A DNA stretch of 64,000 nucleotides from UBA10649 sp965227045 (lineage in GTDB: Bacteria > Actinomycetota > Actinomycetes > S36-B12). The notes under the pieces were generated by a model that saw only the letters and a list, made by a program, of their open reading frames with translations, made no database searches and was not told the origin of the DNA. The stretch's first letter is position 1; each line of letters begins with the position of its first letter. Below are positions 1 through 8,421 of this stretch, piece by piece. The position numbers and the translations under genes were made by a program. Location: assembly GCA_965227045.1 (NCBI GenBank), contig OZ245718.1:3038001-3102000 (forward strand). Reading direction: 5' to 3'.

Positions 1-932
1 CGTTGATCGACGCGGCCGGCCGGCTCCAGGGGCTGTTCACCGTCAAGGACTTCGTCAAGGCCGACCGCTACCCCCACGCGACGAAGGACGCCACCGGACG
101 CCTGGTCGTCGGCGCGGCGATCGGCGTGGGTGACGATGCGGAGAAGCGCGCCCGCGCTCTCATCGAGGCGGGCGTCGACTTCCTGATCGTCGATACGGCC
201 CACGGACATTCCCGCGCCGTCATCGACATGGTGCGGCTGCTGAAGCAGAAGTCGGCGATCGACATCGTCGGTGGCAACGTCGCTACGCGCTCAGGTGCGC
301 AGGCGCTCATCGATGCGGGGGCCGACGGCATCAAGGTCGGCGTCGGACCGGGATCGATCTGCACGACCCGCGTCGTCGCCGGTGTCGGGGTGCCGCAGAT
401 CTCGGCGATCTACGAAGCAAGCCTGGCCGCGCGGGCGGCCGGAATTCCGGTCATCGGAGACGGTGGCGTGCAGTACTCCGGCGACATCGCGAAGGCGCTC
501 GTCGCGGGGGCCGACACGGTCATGCTCGGCTCGCTGCTCGCGGGCTGCGAGGAGGCACCGGGCGACGTCGTCTTCGTCAGCGGCAAGCAGTTCAAGTCCT
601 ACCGCGGCATGGGCTCGCTCGGTGCGATGCAGTCCCGCGGCCAGGCCCGCTCGTACAGCAAGGACCGCTACTTCCAGGACGACGTGCTGAGCGACGACAA
701 GCTGGTCCCCGAGGGCATCGAAGGAATGGTGGCCTATCGCGGACCGCTCGGCGCGGTGGCGCATCAACTGGTCGGCGGACTTCGCGCCGCGATGGGCTAC
801 TCAGGTGCGGCGACGATCGCCGAACTGCACGACAAGGGCTCGTTCGTGCGGATCACCGCTGCGGGCCTGCGCGAGAGTCACCCGCACGACATCCAGATGA
901 CCATCGAAGCACCCAACTACTCAGGACGGTAG
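1..932 (+). CDS. guaB: IMP dehydrogenase, C-terminal part (5' end outside window)
   Basis: Oxidises IMP to XMP with NAD+, the first committed step of GMP synthesis, in the cytosol. The frame is open from the window edge, so about the first 190 residues of a usual ~500-residue protein, including part of the CBS pair, are missing. The visible fragment begins in the last CBS strands (LFTVKDFVKA) and runs through the TIM barrel: the catalytic loop GPGSICTTR carries the nucleophilic Cys (residue 120 of the fragment), followed by GDGGV, the flap YRGMGSLGAM, and the C-terminal EGIEGMVAYRGP segment. The GuaB3 paralogue starts three bases after the stop, so the two are probably co-transcribed. Family assignment is secure. 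Confidence 0.97.
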   Translation, partial: LIDAAGRLQGLFTVKDFVKADRYPHATKDATGRLVVGAAIGVGDDAEKRARALIEAGVDFLIVDTAHGHSRAVIDMVRLLKQKSAIDIVGGNVATRSGAQALIDAGADGIKVGVGPGSICTTRVVAGVGVPQISAIYEASLAARAAGIPVIGDGGVQYSGDIAKALVAGADTVMLGSLLAGCEEAPGDVVFVSGKQFKSYRGMGSLGAMQSRGQARSYSKDRYFQDDVLSDDKLVPEGIEGMVAYRGPLGAVAHQLVGGLRAAMGYSGAATIAELHDKGSFVRITAAGLRESHPHDIQMTIEAPNYSGR

Positions 933-935
933 TCC

Positions 936-2048
936 GTGACCGACATCCAGATCGGCGGGGCTAAGCGCGCCCGCCGCGGCTATTCCTTCGACGAGGTCGC
1001 CATCGCGCCAAGTCGTCGCACGCGGGACCCGCAGGCGGTCACGACGGCGTGGACGATCGACGCCTATCGCTTCGACACTCCCCTGCTGGCGGCTCCCATG
1101 GACTCGGTCGTCTCGCCGGAGAGCGCGGCCACCCTCGCTGGCCTTGGCGTCCTGGCAGTGCTGAATCTCGAGGGACTGTGGGGCCGGTACGAGGACCCCG
1201 AGCCGTTGCTGAAGGAGATCGCCGGGCTCGCACCCGAGGCGGCGACTCCTCGTATGCAGGAGCTCTACGCGGCCCGGCCGGTCGATGCGGCGCTGGTCAC
1301 CGCCCGCATCGCGGAGATGAAGGCCGCCGGCATCATCGTCGCCGTGGCAACGTCCCCGCAGGGCACTACGCACCTGGCACCGTTGGCCGCGCAGTCGGGC
1401 GCCGACATCGTCGTGATCCGCGGGACGACCGTGTCCGCCGAGCATGTCTCGACCGACGGCGTGCCGCTCAATCTCAAGCAGTTCATTCACGAACTCGACG
1501 TTCCCGTGATTGTCGGCGGGTGCGCGACCTACCAGGCGGCATTGCACCTGATGCGAACCGGCGCCGCGGGTGTGCTCGTTGGCTTCGGGGGCGGATCGTC
1601 GCACACCACGTCCGACGTGATCGGCGTGCGCGTGCCGATGGCAAGCGCGGTCGCGGATGTCGCGGCAGCACGGCGTGACTACCTCGACGAATCCGGCGGA
1701 CGCTACGTGCACGTGATCGCCGATGGGTCGATGGGCCTGAGCGGTGATGTGGTCAAGGCATTCGCGTGCGGCGCCGATGCGGCGATGCTCGGCACCGCCC
1801 TGTCACGCGCGTCGGATGCACCGGGCCGCGGCGCGCACTGGGGGGCCGAGGCATGGCACCCGCACCTCCCGCGCGGTGCTCGTCACCTCACGCCGACCGT
1901 GGGAACGTTCGAGGAGGTGCTGAACGGGCCGTCGAGCAGCGCCGACGGCACCATGAACCTGGTGGGCGCACTGCGCAAGGCCATGGCGATCACCGGCTAC
2001 AGCGACGTCAAGGAATTCCAGCGCGTCGAGATGGTGGTCACTGCGTGA
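936..2048 (+). CDS. guaB3: GuaB3-family IMP dehydrogenase-like protein
   Basis: Paralogue of IMP dehydrogenase that follows guaB in many actinobacteria; its biochemical role is not established. The 370-residue protein is a TIM barrel without CBS domains. It keeps phosphate-binding glycines (VGFGGGSSHTT, residues 215-225) and the DGSMGLSGD and YLDESGGRYVHVIADG segments. The catalytic loop at residues 216-227 has no cysteine where true IMPDH has SICTT, so ordinary IMPDH chemistry is unlikely. The GTG start lies three bases after the guaB stop. Its stop overlaps the start of the next aldehyde dehydrogenase (GTGA), suggesting translational coupling. Assignment rests on the conserved order guaB-guaB3 and on sequence features. 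Confidence 0.9.
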   Translation: MTDIQIGGAKRARRGYSFDEVAIAPSRRTRDPQAVTTAWTIDAYRFDTPLLAAPMDSVVSPESAATLAGLGVLAVLNLEGLWGRYEDPEPLLKEIAGLAPEAATPRMQELYAARPVDAALVTARIAEMKAAGIIVAVATSPQGTTHLAPLAAQSGADIVVIRGTTVSAEHVSTDGVPLNLKQFIHELDVPVIVGGCATYQAALHLMRTGAAGVLVGFGGGSSHTTSDVIGVRVPMASAVADVAAARRDYLDESGGRYVHVIADGSMGLSGDVVKAFACGADAAMLGTALSRASDAPGRGAHWGAEAWHPHLPRGARHLTPTVGTFEEVLNGPSSSADGTMNLVGALRKAMAITGYSDVKEFQRVEMVVTA

Positions 2049-3616
2049 CTGCCATCACCGCCGATCAGGTCTCGCGTCTGTCGCGGGACCTGATCGATCG
2101 GCTGCTGGCGACGGCGAGCGTCAGTTCCCGCGCCAACACGATGACGATCCTCGCGCCCTTCGACGGCAAGCCGCTTTACGACCTGCCGCTCGCCTCGGAG
2201 GCCGACGTCGACGCTGCCGTATCCGGACTTCGTCAGGCGCAGGCCTCGTGGGCAGACCGTCCCTTGGCCGAGCGCTCGCGAATCATGCTGCGGTTCCACG
2301 ACCTCGTGCTCAGCCGGCGCGATGAGGGCCTGGACATCGTGCAGTGGGAGACGGGCAAGGCCCGGCGCGACGCGATGGAGGAACTGCTCGACGTCTGCCT
2401 CAACGCGCGTCATTACGCACGAGATGCGCGCCGCCTGCTGAGCCCGCGGCGCCACCTCGGCGGGCTGCCGCTGCTCGTCGGCGTGACCGAGGTCCAGCAC
2501 CCCAAGGGTGTGGTCGGCGTGCTCGCGCCGTGGAACTATCCGCTCACTCTCACCGCAGGTGACGCCATTCCCGCGCTCATTGCGGGCAACTCGGTGCTCA
2601 TCAAGCCCGACGTGCAGACGACGCTCACCGCACTGTGGGTGATCGGGCTCATGGTCGAGGCAGGCGTGCCCGAGAGCGTCGTGCGCGTCATTCCCGGTGA
2701 CGGTGCTGTAGTCGGGCCGATGGTGATCGATCGCGTCGACTTCGTCATGTTCACGGGATCGACGAGGGTCGGTCGCGAGGTTGCCGCGCGATGCGGCGAG
2801 CGGCTCATTGGCTGCTCCCTCGAACTCGGCGGCAAGAACGCAATGATCGTGCGCGCCGACGCGTCGGTGAAGCATGCGGCGGAGATCGCCGTGCGCGCGT
2901 GCTTCTCGAACTCCGGGCAGCTGTGCATCTCGATGGAGCGCATGTACGTGCACGTCGACGTGTACGACGCGTTCCTCGAGGCCTTTGCCGAGCGCACGCG
3001 CAAGATGACGCTGCAAGGCGGTATCGGCTGGGGCGCCGACATGGGCTCGCTGATCTCCGCCCGTCAGCGTGATCGCGTTCAGGCGCACATCGACGACGCG
3101 GTCGCGCACGGCGCGCGCGTAGTCGCCGGCGGGCGGGCCCGGCCCGACATCGGTCCGTTCTTCTTCGAGCCGACCATTCTCACCGGCGTCACCGGCGACA
3201 TGTCGCTGTGTGCCGAGGAGACGTTCGGTCCCGTCGTGTCCGTCTACCCCGTCGGTTCCGACGAGGAGGCGATCCGCCGCGCGAACGACTCTGTGTACGG
3301 GCTCAACGCGGCCGTGCTCACGCGCGATGCCGCGGCCGGGCGGGCAATGGCCTTCCGCATCAAGGCGGGAACCGTCAACGTCAACGAGGGCTATGGACCG
3401 GCATGGTCGAGCACTCGGTCACCGATGGGCGGCATGGGCGACTCCGGTCTGGGTCGCCGTCACGGCGACGAGGGTCTGCTCAAGTACGTCGAGTCGCAGT
3501 CCATCGCGACGCAGCGATTCCTGAGCTTCGGGGCGCCGCGGGGCGTGAGCGACAAGCAGTGGCTCGGAACGCTCGCTGCCACGTTGGGCGTCATGAAGAA
3601 GCTCGGCCTGAAGTAG
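2045..3616 (+). CDS. Succinic semialdehyde dehydrogenase (GabD2-like)
   Basis: Aldehyde dehydrogenase, probably oxidising succinate semialdehyde to succinate with NAD(P)+. The 523-residue product has the NAD-binding segment APWNYPLTLT (161-170), the FTGST turn (236-240), the general base Glu260 in LELGGK and the nucleophile Cys294 in NSGQLC. The frame is open upstream to 1766, but GTG at 2045 is preferred: it overlaps the guaB3 stop as GTGA and gives the normal N-terminus. The place between guaB3 and a GMC oxidoreductase recurs in actinobacteria. A second enzyme of this type lies at 33669-35102. The semialdehyde substrate is inferred from family resemblance. Confidence 0.85.
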   Translation: MTAITADQVSRLSRDLIDRLLATASVSSRANTMTILAPFDGKPLYDLPLASEADVDAAVSGLRQAQASWADRPLAERSRIMLRFHDLVLSRRDEGLDIVQWETGKARRDAMEELLDVCLNARHYARDARRLLSPRRHLGGLPLLVGVTEVQHPKGVVGVLAPWNYPLTLTAGDAIPALIAGNSVLIKPDVQTTLTALWVIGLMVEAGVPESVVRVIPGDGAVVGPMVIDRVDFVMFTGSTRVGREVAARCGERLIGCSLELGGKNAMIVRADASVKHAAEIAVRACFSNSGQLCISMERMYVHVDVYDAFLEAFAERTRKMTLQGGIGWGADMGSLISARQRDRVQAHIDDAVAHGARVVAGGRARPDIGPFFFEPTILTGVTGDMSLCAEETFGPVVSVYPVGSDEEAIRRANDSVYGLNAAVLTRDAAAGRAMAFRIKAGTVNVNEGYGPAWSSTRSPMGGMGDSGLGRRHGDEGLLKYVESQSIATQRFLSFGAPRGVSDKQWLGTLAATLGVMKKLGLK

Positions 3617-3619
3617 CGT
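3614..3619 (+). promoter_or_regulatory. -10 element, probable leaderless promoter of the GMC oxidoreductase
   Basis: TAGCGT ends seven bases before the GTG at 3627. It uses the TAG stop of the preceding dehydrogenase. The spacing places transcription start at or next to the start codon. No convincing -35 element is visible. Confidence 0.45.
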
Positions 3620-3626
3620 CCACTCC

Positions 3627-5303
3627 GTGGCCGCCCCAGACTTCGACGTACTCATCATCGGCTCGGGCTTCGGCGGCTCGGTGTCTGCCCTGCGCCTCGC
3701 GGAGAAGGGCTATCGCGTAGGCGTTCTCGAGGCTGGCCGCAGGTTCGCCGATGCTGACCTGCCGAAGACGTCCTGGCGCCTTCGCGACTTCCTCTGGGCA
3801 CCCCGACTGGGCCTCACCGGGATCCAGCGGATCCACGTGCTGAAGGACGTCGTCGTCGTCGCCGGCGCGGGCGTTGGTGGCGGCTCCCTTGTCTACGCAA
3901 ACACGCTTTACGTGCCGGGCAAGGCCTTCTTCGAGGATCCCCAGTGGGGTGGCATCACGGACTGGGCCACGGAGCTTGCTCCGTACTACGACCAGGCGAA
4001 GCGGATGCTCGGCGTGACGCAGAACCGGTCCATGACCCCGAGCGACGAGATCATGAAGGCGATCGCCGATGACATGGGAGTGGGGCACACGTTCTCCCTC
4101 ACTCCTGTCGGCGTGTTCTTCGGAGATGGCCCCGGCGTCTCAAGCAGCGACCCGTTCTTCGGGGGAGTCGGTCCGGACCGCTCCGGGTGCACCGAATGCG
4201 GGGAGTGCATGACCGGCTGCCGGCACAATGCGAAGAACACCCTGCCGAAGAACTACCTGGCGCTCGCCGAACGAGCTGGCGCCGTCGTCTACCCGCTGAC
4301 TACCGCCACCGCCATCGCCGAGCGTGACGGCGGCGGATTCACGGTTACGACTGTGCGGACCACCGGCCGGCAGCGCGTCCGGACCTTGTCGGCCGATCAG
4401 GTCATTGTTGCGGCCGGGACCTACAGCACGCAGAAGCTGCTGCACCGCATGAAGAATTCGGGCATGCTCCCGCGCCTGTCGCCGCGGCTCGGTCGGCTAA
4501 CGCGTACGAACTCGGAGTCGTTGCTCGGGGCGGTGGCGACGCGATCCGGCACCGATTACTCGCGAGGCGTGGCCATCACATCAAGCTTCTACCCGGCTCC
4601 CGACACTCACGTTGAGCCGGTGCGGTACGGGAGAGGCTCGAACTCCATGGGCATGCTCCAGTCGGTCCTGACCGCCCCGCGCCCCGGCGAGCGGAGATGG
4701 CGCTCATGGGCGCGCGAGGTGGCTGCCAACCCCGGGAATGCCGCGAGCTTCCTGAACGTGCGCCACTGGAGCGAGCGGTCGATCATCTCGCTCGTCATGC
4801 AGACGGTCGACAACTCGCTCACGCTGGTCGAGACACGTGGGCGCCGCGGTCGTCCGCGCCTGACAACCCGCGCCGACGACTCACGTCCTGCTCCGACCTA
4901 CCTGCCCGTCGCGCAGGACGTTGCCAGGCGGCTCGCGACGCTGATCGGCGGGCGCCCGGCGGGCAGTGTCTTCGAGAATGTGGACAAGGCAGTCACCGCG
5001 CACTTCGTCGGAGGATGCACGATCGGCGAGAGCGCCGAGACCGGGGTCGTCGATGCCTATCACCGCGCCTACGGGCATCCGGGGCTGCACGTCGTCGATG
5101 GGTCGGCGATCACGGCCAACCTCGGCGTGAACCCATCGCTGACAATCACCGCCCAGGCGGAGCGGGCGATGGCGCTGTGGCCGAACAAGGGCGAGCCGGA
5201 CACTCGGCCGGCGCTGGGGACCCCGTATCGACGGTGCGAGCCGGTTGCGCCAGCAGCTCCGGTCGTGCCGTCGCACGCCCACGGCGCGCTGCGCCTTCGT
5301 TAG
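3627..5303 (+). CDS. GMC-family FAD oxidoreductase (ChoD-like)
   Basis: Flavoprotein oxidoreductase resembling the ChoD group of actinobacteria, which is named after cholesterol oxidase although sterol activity is doubtful for many members. The 558-residue protein opens with the FAD-binding motif IGSGFGGS (11-18). It has GAGVGGGSLVYANT around residues 80-93 and a C-terminal VDGSAITANLGVNPSLTI segment typical of GMC enzymes. A Cys-x2-Cys-x2-Cys-x3-Cys cluster (188, 191, 194, 198; CTECGECMTGC) resembles a [4Fe-4S] binding motif. GTG 3627 fits the -10 element just upstream. There is no signal peptide, so it is cytosolic. The substrate is unknown. Confidence 0.85.
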   Translation: MAAPDFDVLIIGSGFGGSVSALRLAEKGYRVGVLEAGRRFADADLPKTSWRLRDFLWAPRLGLTGIQRIHVLKDVVVVAGAGVGGGSLVYANTLYVPGKAFFEDPQWGGITDWATELAPYYDQAKRMLGVTQNRSMTPSDEIMKAIADDMGVGHTFSLTPVGVFFGDGPGVSSSDPFFGGVGPDRSGCTECGECMTGCRHNAKNTLPKNYLALAERAGAVVYPLTTATAIAERDGGGFTVTTVRTTGRQRVRTLSADQVIVAAGTYSTQKLLHRMKNSGMLPRLSPRLGRLTRTNSESLLGAVATRSGTDYSRGVAITSSFYPAPDTHVEPVRYGRGSNSMGMLQSVLTAPRPGERRWRSWAREVAANPGNAASFLNVRHWSERSIISLVMQTVDNSLTLVETRGRRGRPRLTTRADDSRPAPTYLPVAQDVARRLATLIGGRPAGSVFENVDKAVTAHFVGGCTIGESAETGVVDAYHRAYGHPGLHVVDGSAITANLGVNPSLTITAQAERAMALWPNKGEPDTRPALGTPYRRCEPVAPAAPVVPSHAHGALRLR

Positions 5304-5306
5304 TCT
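5301..5306 (+). promoter_or_regulatory. -10 element, probable leaderless promoter of the CD225 gene
   Basis: TAGTCT ends seven bases before ATG 5314, the spacing expected if transcription starts at the initiation codon. The TAG is also the stop codon of the upstream GMC gene. Confidence 0.5.
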
Positions 5307-5313
5307 GCGGTCA

Positions 5314-5595
5314 ATGCCACAGACTGAGTCCCCGGACGACGCCGCCCTCCCGATCGCCAGGACCTACCTGGCGTGGTCTCTCGTCGCGACGGTGCTGTGC
5401 TTCCTTCCGGTCGGACTGGTCGCGCTGTACTTCGGCTTTCGGGTCCACCAGGCCAACGTGGACGGACGCAGCGAGGACGCCGAACGGTCATCGATCGTGG
5501 CCCGGCGGTGGCTGGTGGTCACTGCGATCGTCGGCGGCCTCATCTACGCGCTCGTGGCGCTCGTCCTCGCCGTGCTCGGCGCTTTCTCGAAGTAG
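5314..5595 (+). CDS. CD225/dispanin-like small membrane protein
   Basis: Predicted 93-residue inner-membrane protein of unknown function. After a short polar N-terminus it has two hydrophobic segments, about residues 17-40 (WSLVATVLCFLPVGLVALYF) and 68-90, separated by a basic loop containing HQANVDGRSEDAERSS. This layout, with the FLPVGLVA helix and a Ser/Arg-rich loop, matches the CD225/dispanin family that is common in actinobacteria. An upstream in-frame start at 5245 would overlap the GMC gene by 59 bases. ATG 5314 fits better because a -10 hexamer lies seven bases before it. Confidence 0.75.
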   Translation: MPQTESPDDAALPIARTYLAWSLVATVLCFLPVGLVALYFGFRVHQANVDGRSEDAERSSIVARRWLVVTAIVGGLIYALVALVLAVLGAFSK

Positions 5596-5607
5596 ACCCG
5601 GCGTCGA

Positions 5608-5613
5608 TAGGCT
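5608..5613 (+). promoter_or_regulatory. -10 element, probable leaderless promoter of guaA
   Basis: TAGGCT ends exactly six bases before the GTG of guaA at 5620. The same hexamer and spacing occur before purN (18988-18993). No Shine-Dalgarno sequence is visible, as expected for a leaderless message. Confidence 0.6.
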
Positions 5614-5619
5614 CGCGGT

Positions 5620-7188
5620 GTGAGCGCAGACCTCGACACTGTCCTCGTCGTCGATTTCGGTGCGCAGTACGCGCAGTTGATCGCCCGGCGCGTCCGTGAG
5701 GCACATGTGTACTCGGAGATCGTTCCGCACAGCATGCCGATTGCCGAGATGGTGGCGCGCAAGCCGTCGGCGATCATCCTCAGCGGCGGACCCTCGAGTG
5801 TGTACGAGGCAGGCGCCCCCTTCGTCGATCCCGAGATGTTCGCCACCGGGATTCCGGTGTTCGGAATCTGCTACGGATTCCAGGCCATGGCCCAGGCGAT
5901 GGGCGGAGTCGTGGCCCGCACGGGACTGAGCGAGTTCGGTGGGACGGCGGTCAACGTGGTTGAGCCCGGCGTGCTGTTCTCCGACGTCCCCGTCCACCTG
6001 AATGTGTGGATGTCGCACGGCGACTCGGTATCCACCGCTCCGGATGGCTTCACTGTCACGGCGTCGTCCGACGGAGCTCCCGTCGCCGCGTTCGAGGATC
6101 GCGAACGCCGGCTCGCGGGCGTCCAGTTCCATCCCGAGGTCATGCACACCGACAACGGGCAGGTGGTGCTCGAGCACTTCCTCTACGACATCGCCGGCTG
6201 TCGGCCGGACTGGACGATGACGAGCGTCATAGATGACCAGGTCGCTGCCATCCGCGCGCAGGTGGGCTCGGCACGCGTGATCTGCGGACTGTCGGGCGGC
6301 GTCGACTCGGCTGTCGCAGCCGCGCTCGTGCATCGCGCCGTCGGCGACCAGCTGACGTGTGTGTTCGTCGATCACGGCCTTCTGCGCAAGGGCGAGGCCG
6401 AGCAGGTTGAGCGCGATTACGTCGCTGCGACCGGCATCAACCTGGTGGTCGTCGACGCGCGCGAGCGGTTCCTTGCGGCGCTCGACGGCGTGAGTGATCC
6501 GGAGACCAAGCGGAAGATCATCGGGCGTGAGTTCATTCGCGTGTTCGAGGATGCGGCGCGTGGAGTCGTCGACGACGCCGGGGCGCACGGCGAGTCCGTT
6601 GACTTCCTCGTGCAGGGGACGCTCTATCCGGACGTCGTCGAGTCCGGGGGCGGCACAGGCACCGCCAATATCAAGAGCCATCACAACGTCGGCGGTCTGC
6701 CGGATGACCTCCAGTTCGCCCTGGTCGAGCCGCTGCGCACGTTGTTCAAGGACGAGGTTCGCCAGGTCGGCCTCGACCTCGGCCTGCCGCCCGAGATCGT
6801 CTGGCGTCATCCGTTCCCCGGACCCGGCCTCGCGATCCGTATCGTCGGCGCAGTCTCCGAGGATCGTCTGGCGATCCTGAGGGAGGCGGACGCCATTGCG
6901 CGCGAAGAGCTGACCGCTGCGGGGCTGGACCGCGATGTATGGCAATTCCCCGTCGTGCTGCTGGCCGACGTACGCTCCGTCGGCGTTCAGGGAGATGGGC
7001 GGACCTACGGTCACCCCGTCGTCTTGCGTCCGGTGTCGAGCGAGGACGCGATGACCGCCGACTGGTCGCGACTGCCCTACGAACTGATCGCGAAGATCTC
7101 CACGAGGATCACGAACGAAGTACGCGAAATCAACCGGGTGACCCTCGACGTGACGTCGAAGCCGCCCGGCACCATCGAGTGGGAGTGA
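5620..7188 (+). CDS. guaA: GMP synthase (glutamine-hydrolysing)
   Basis: Converts XMP to GMP using ATP and glutamine, completing the route begun by guaB. The 522-residue length is typical. The N-terminal class I glutamine amidotransferase domain has the nucleophile Cys84 in FGICYGFQAM and its partner His in GVQFHPEV. The ATP-pyrophosphatase domain carries the P-loop GLSGGVDSA near residue 225. The C-terminal dimerisation domain ends in the conserved KPPGTIEWE. The GTG start is supported by a TAGGCT box six bases upstream. A small membrane protein gene follows eight bases after the stop. Confidence 0.98.
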   Translation: MSADLDTVLVVDFGAQYAQLIARRVREAHVYSEIVPHSMPIAEMVARKPSAIILSGGPSSVYEAGAPFVDPEMFATGIPVFGICYGFQAMAQAMGGVVARTGLSEFGGTAVNVVEPGVLFSDVPVHLNVWMSHGDSVSTAPDGFTVTASSDGAPVAAFEDRERRLAGVQFHPEVMHTDNGQVVLEHFLYDIAGCRPDWTMTSVIDDQVAAIRAQVGSARVICGLSGGVDSAVAAALVHRAVGDQLTCVFVDHGLLRKGEAEQVERDYVAATGINLVVVDARERFLAALDGVSDPETKRKIIGREFIRVFEDAARGVVDDAGAHGESVDFLVQGTLYPDVVESGGGTGTANIKSHHNVGGLPDDLQFALVEPLRTLFKDEVRQVGLDLGLPPEIVWRHPFPGPGLAIRIVGAVSEDRLAILREADAIAREELTAAGLDRDVWQFPVVLLADVRSVGVQGDGRTYGHPVVLRPVSSEDAMTADWSRLPYELIAKISTRITNEVREINRVTLDVTSKPPGTIEWE

Positions 7189-7195
7189 GTGGCTG

Positions 7196-7549
7196 ATGGA
7201 CTTCTTGTTCAACGTTCTCGTCGTGCTGCACTTCGTCGGACTGGCGAGCCTTCTGGGCGGCTTCATCGTTCAGATGAAGTCCGAGGAGAAGGGCGTAAAC
7301 GCAGCGATGCTGCACGGAGCGCTCACTCAGTTGGTCACCGGCGTACTCATGGTCGGCATGATCGAGTCCGGATCTCTTGGCGACGACGAGAGCGTCAACT
7401 CAACGAAGATTGCCGTGAAACTCGTGATCGTCCTTGTCATTACGGCGCTGGCGATTGTCGGCCGCCGACGCACGCCGCCTCAGGTTCCGCTGTGGGCGAC
7501 CATCGGAGTGCTCACTCTCGCGAACGTGGTCATCGCCGTCTTCTGGTAA
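7196..7549 (+). CDS. Small four-helix membrane protein of unknown function
   Basis: A 117-residue protein made mostly of four hydrophobic segments, about residues 3-25, 37-55, 69-88 and 96-116. A short acidic loop (SEEKGVN) and a polar loop (GDDESVNSTK) lie between them. It is predicted to sit in the inner membrane. I recognise no catalytic motif and cannot assign a function. It starts eight bases after guaA and is likely read from the same transcript. Its stop lies four bases from the stop of the convergent PIG-L deacetylase gene. Confidence 0.75.
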   Translation: MDFLFNVLVVLHFVGLASLLGGFIVQMKSEEKGVNAAMLHGALTQLVTGVLMVGMIESGSLGDDESVNSTKIAVKLVIVLVITALAIVGRRRTPPQVPLWATIGVLTLANVVIAVFW

Positions 7550-7553
7550 CCGG

Positions 7554-8303
7554 TCATGCGGTTCCGACGATCATGAAGGCCTCGGCGAGCCGACCCTCGG
7601 GCAGTCCGCCCTGCGCGGCCCACATGCCCATCCACCCGCGGATGCGTTCGTCGAGGTCATCCATATGGCCCGTCTGGCTGGCATGAGCGCGCAGCGCCGC
7701 AAGCTTTGACTCGAAGTTTTCCGTGATGTCGACGTAGTAGTTGGGCTGCGCGCTGGCCATCACCCACACCTCGGGAACAGACCAGGCCTCCAGGCCCTCG
7801 TCGTTCAGCAGGCTCGTGTGGGCGAACGGGTTTCGTGCGTCCGGGTAGACAGCCTGGATCGCCGCATCGCCGGCGGCGAGGTGATCAGGATGGGATGCCT
7901 GAATGCGATTCCAGTTCCGCTCGGGGGACTGGATAAGCATGCGGTCAGGTCGTACCTGCCGGATGACGCGGCTGATGTCGCGACGCAGTTCGTGGCTCAC
8001 CGTCAGCTCGCCATCGCGGTAGCCGAGGAATCGGATGTCGCTGACACCCACCTCCGCGCCGGCAGCGGTCTGCTCCTCGCGCCGGATCCGAGGGATCTCC
8101 GAGCGCGGCACGTCGGGGTCGAAACCGCCCGCGTCGCCGTCGGTCACCAGGCAGTAGCTGACCTCGATGCCCGCGTCCGTCCAGCTCTTCACCGTGCCCG
8201 CCGCACCGAAATCGACGTCATCGGGGTGCGCCATGACGGCCAGAACCCGCTCGATGGCGGTTCCGTCGGCGTTGTGGAGGAGGGGGTTGCTCGGTGTCGT
8301 CAC
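7554..8303 (-). CDS. PIG-L family zinc deacetylase
   Basis: Member of the GlcNAc de-N-acetylase family, which includes MshB and Mca of mycothiol metabolism; the substrate here is unknown. The 249-residue product shows the metal motif AHPDD at residues 25-29 and the later zinc ligand in SHPDH. The frame is open upstream to 8666, but that part lies opposite the start of the neighbouring secreted protein. GTG 8303 is chosen because TACGCT ends exactly six bases before it, the layout seen at other leaderless genes here. It could be a mycothiol-related enzyme or a sugar deacetylase; the AHPDDVDF variant differs from the AHPDDE of MshB. Confidence 0.85.
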   Translation of the reverse strand: MTTPSNPLLHNADGTAIERVLAVMAHPDDVDFGAAGTVKSWTDAGIEVSYCLVTDGDAGGFDPDVPRSEIPRIRREEQTAAGAEVGVSDIRFLGYRDGELTVSHELRRDISRVIRQVRPDRMLIQSPERNWNRIQASHPDHLAAGDAAIQAVYPDARNPFAHTSLLNDEGLEAWSVPEVWVMASAQPNYYVDITENFESKLAALRAHASQTGHMDDLDERIRGWMGMWAAQGGLPEGRLAEAFMIVGTA

Positions 8304-8309
8304 TCGCGC

Positions 8310-8315
8310 AGCGTA
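8310..8315 (-). promoter_or_regulatory. -10 element, probable leaderless promoter of the PIG-L gene
   Basis: On the minus strand TACGCT ends six bases before the GTG at 8303. This supports that GTG over longer in-frame alternatives. Confidence 0.5.
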
Positions 8316-8402
8316 GTGTGCGGCGGCAACGCCGAGGTGCGCCGGATTCCCTCGTCGTGAGGAATTACACGCGTGTGGTTCTATGTCACAGTAGTAACAT
8401 CC

Positions 8403-8416
8403 GTCACTTCCGTGAC
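8403..8416. promoter_or_regulatory. Operator-like inverted repeat before the secreted M15-like gene
   Basis: GTCAC and GTGAC form a perfect five-base inverted repeat around TTCC, five bases before ATG 8422. A further TGTCACA lies at 8384-8390, and a possible -10 TAACAT at 8395-8400 sits between. The repeat would overlap the transcription start, a usual repressor position. No regulator can be named. Confidence 0.35.
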
Positions 8417-8421
8417 AGAGT

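Noticed and set aside
1766..2044. N-terminal extension of the succinic semialdehyde dehydrogenase
   Set aside because: It lies inside guaB3, is Arg-rich, and the GTG at 2045 gives a normal N-terminus with a GTGA overlap.
5488..7266. 592-codon open frame on the minus strand across guaA
   Set aside because: It is the antisense shadow of guaA, with the His/Arg/Asp-rich composition typical of reverse frames in GC-rich DNA, and no domain is recognisable.
8304..8421. Cyclic di-AMP or other riboswitch before the cell-wall enzyme
   Set aside because: The gap is 118 bases shared by two divergent promoters and the likely leader is about 15 bases, too short for a riboswitch.
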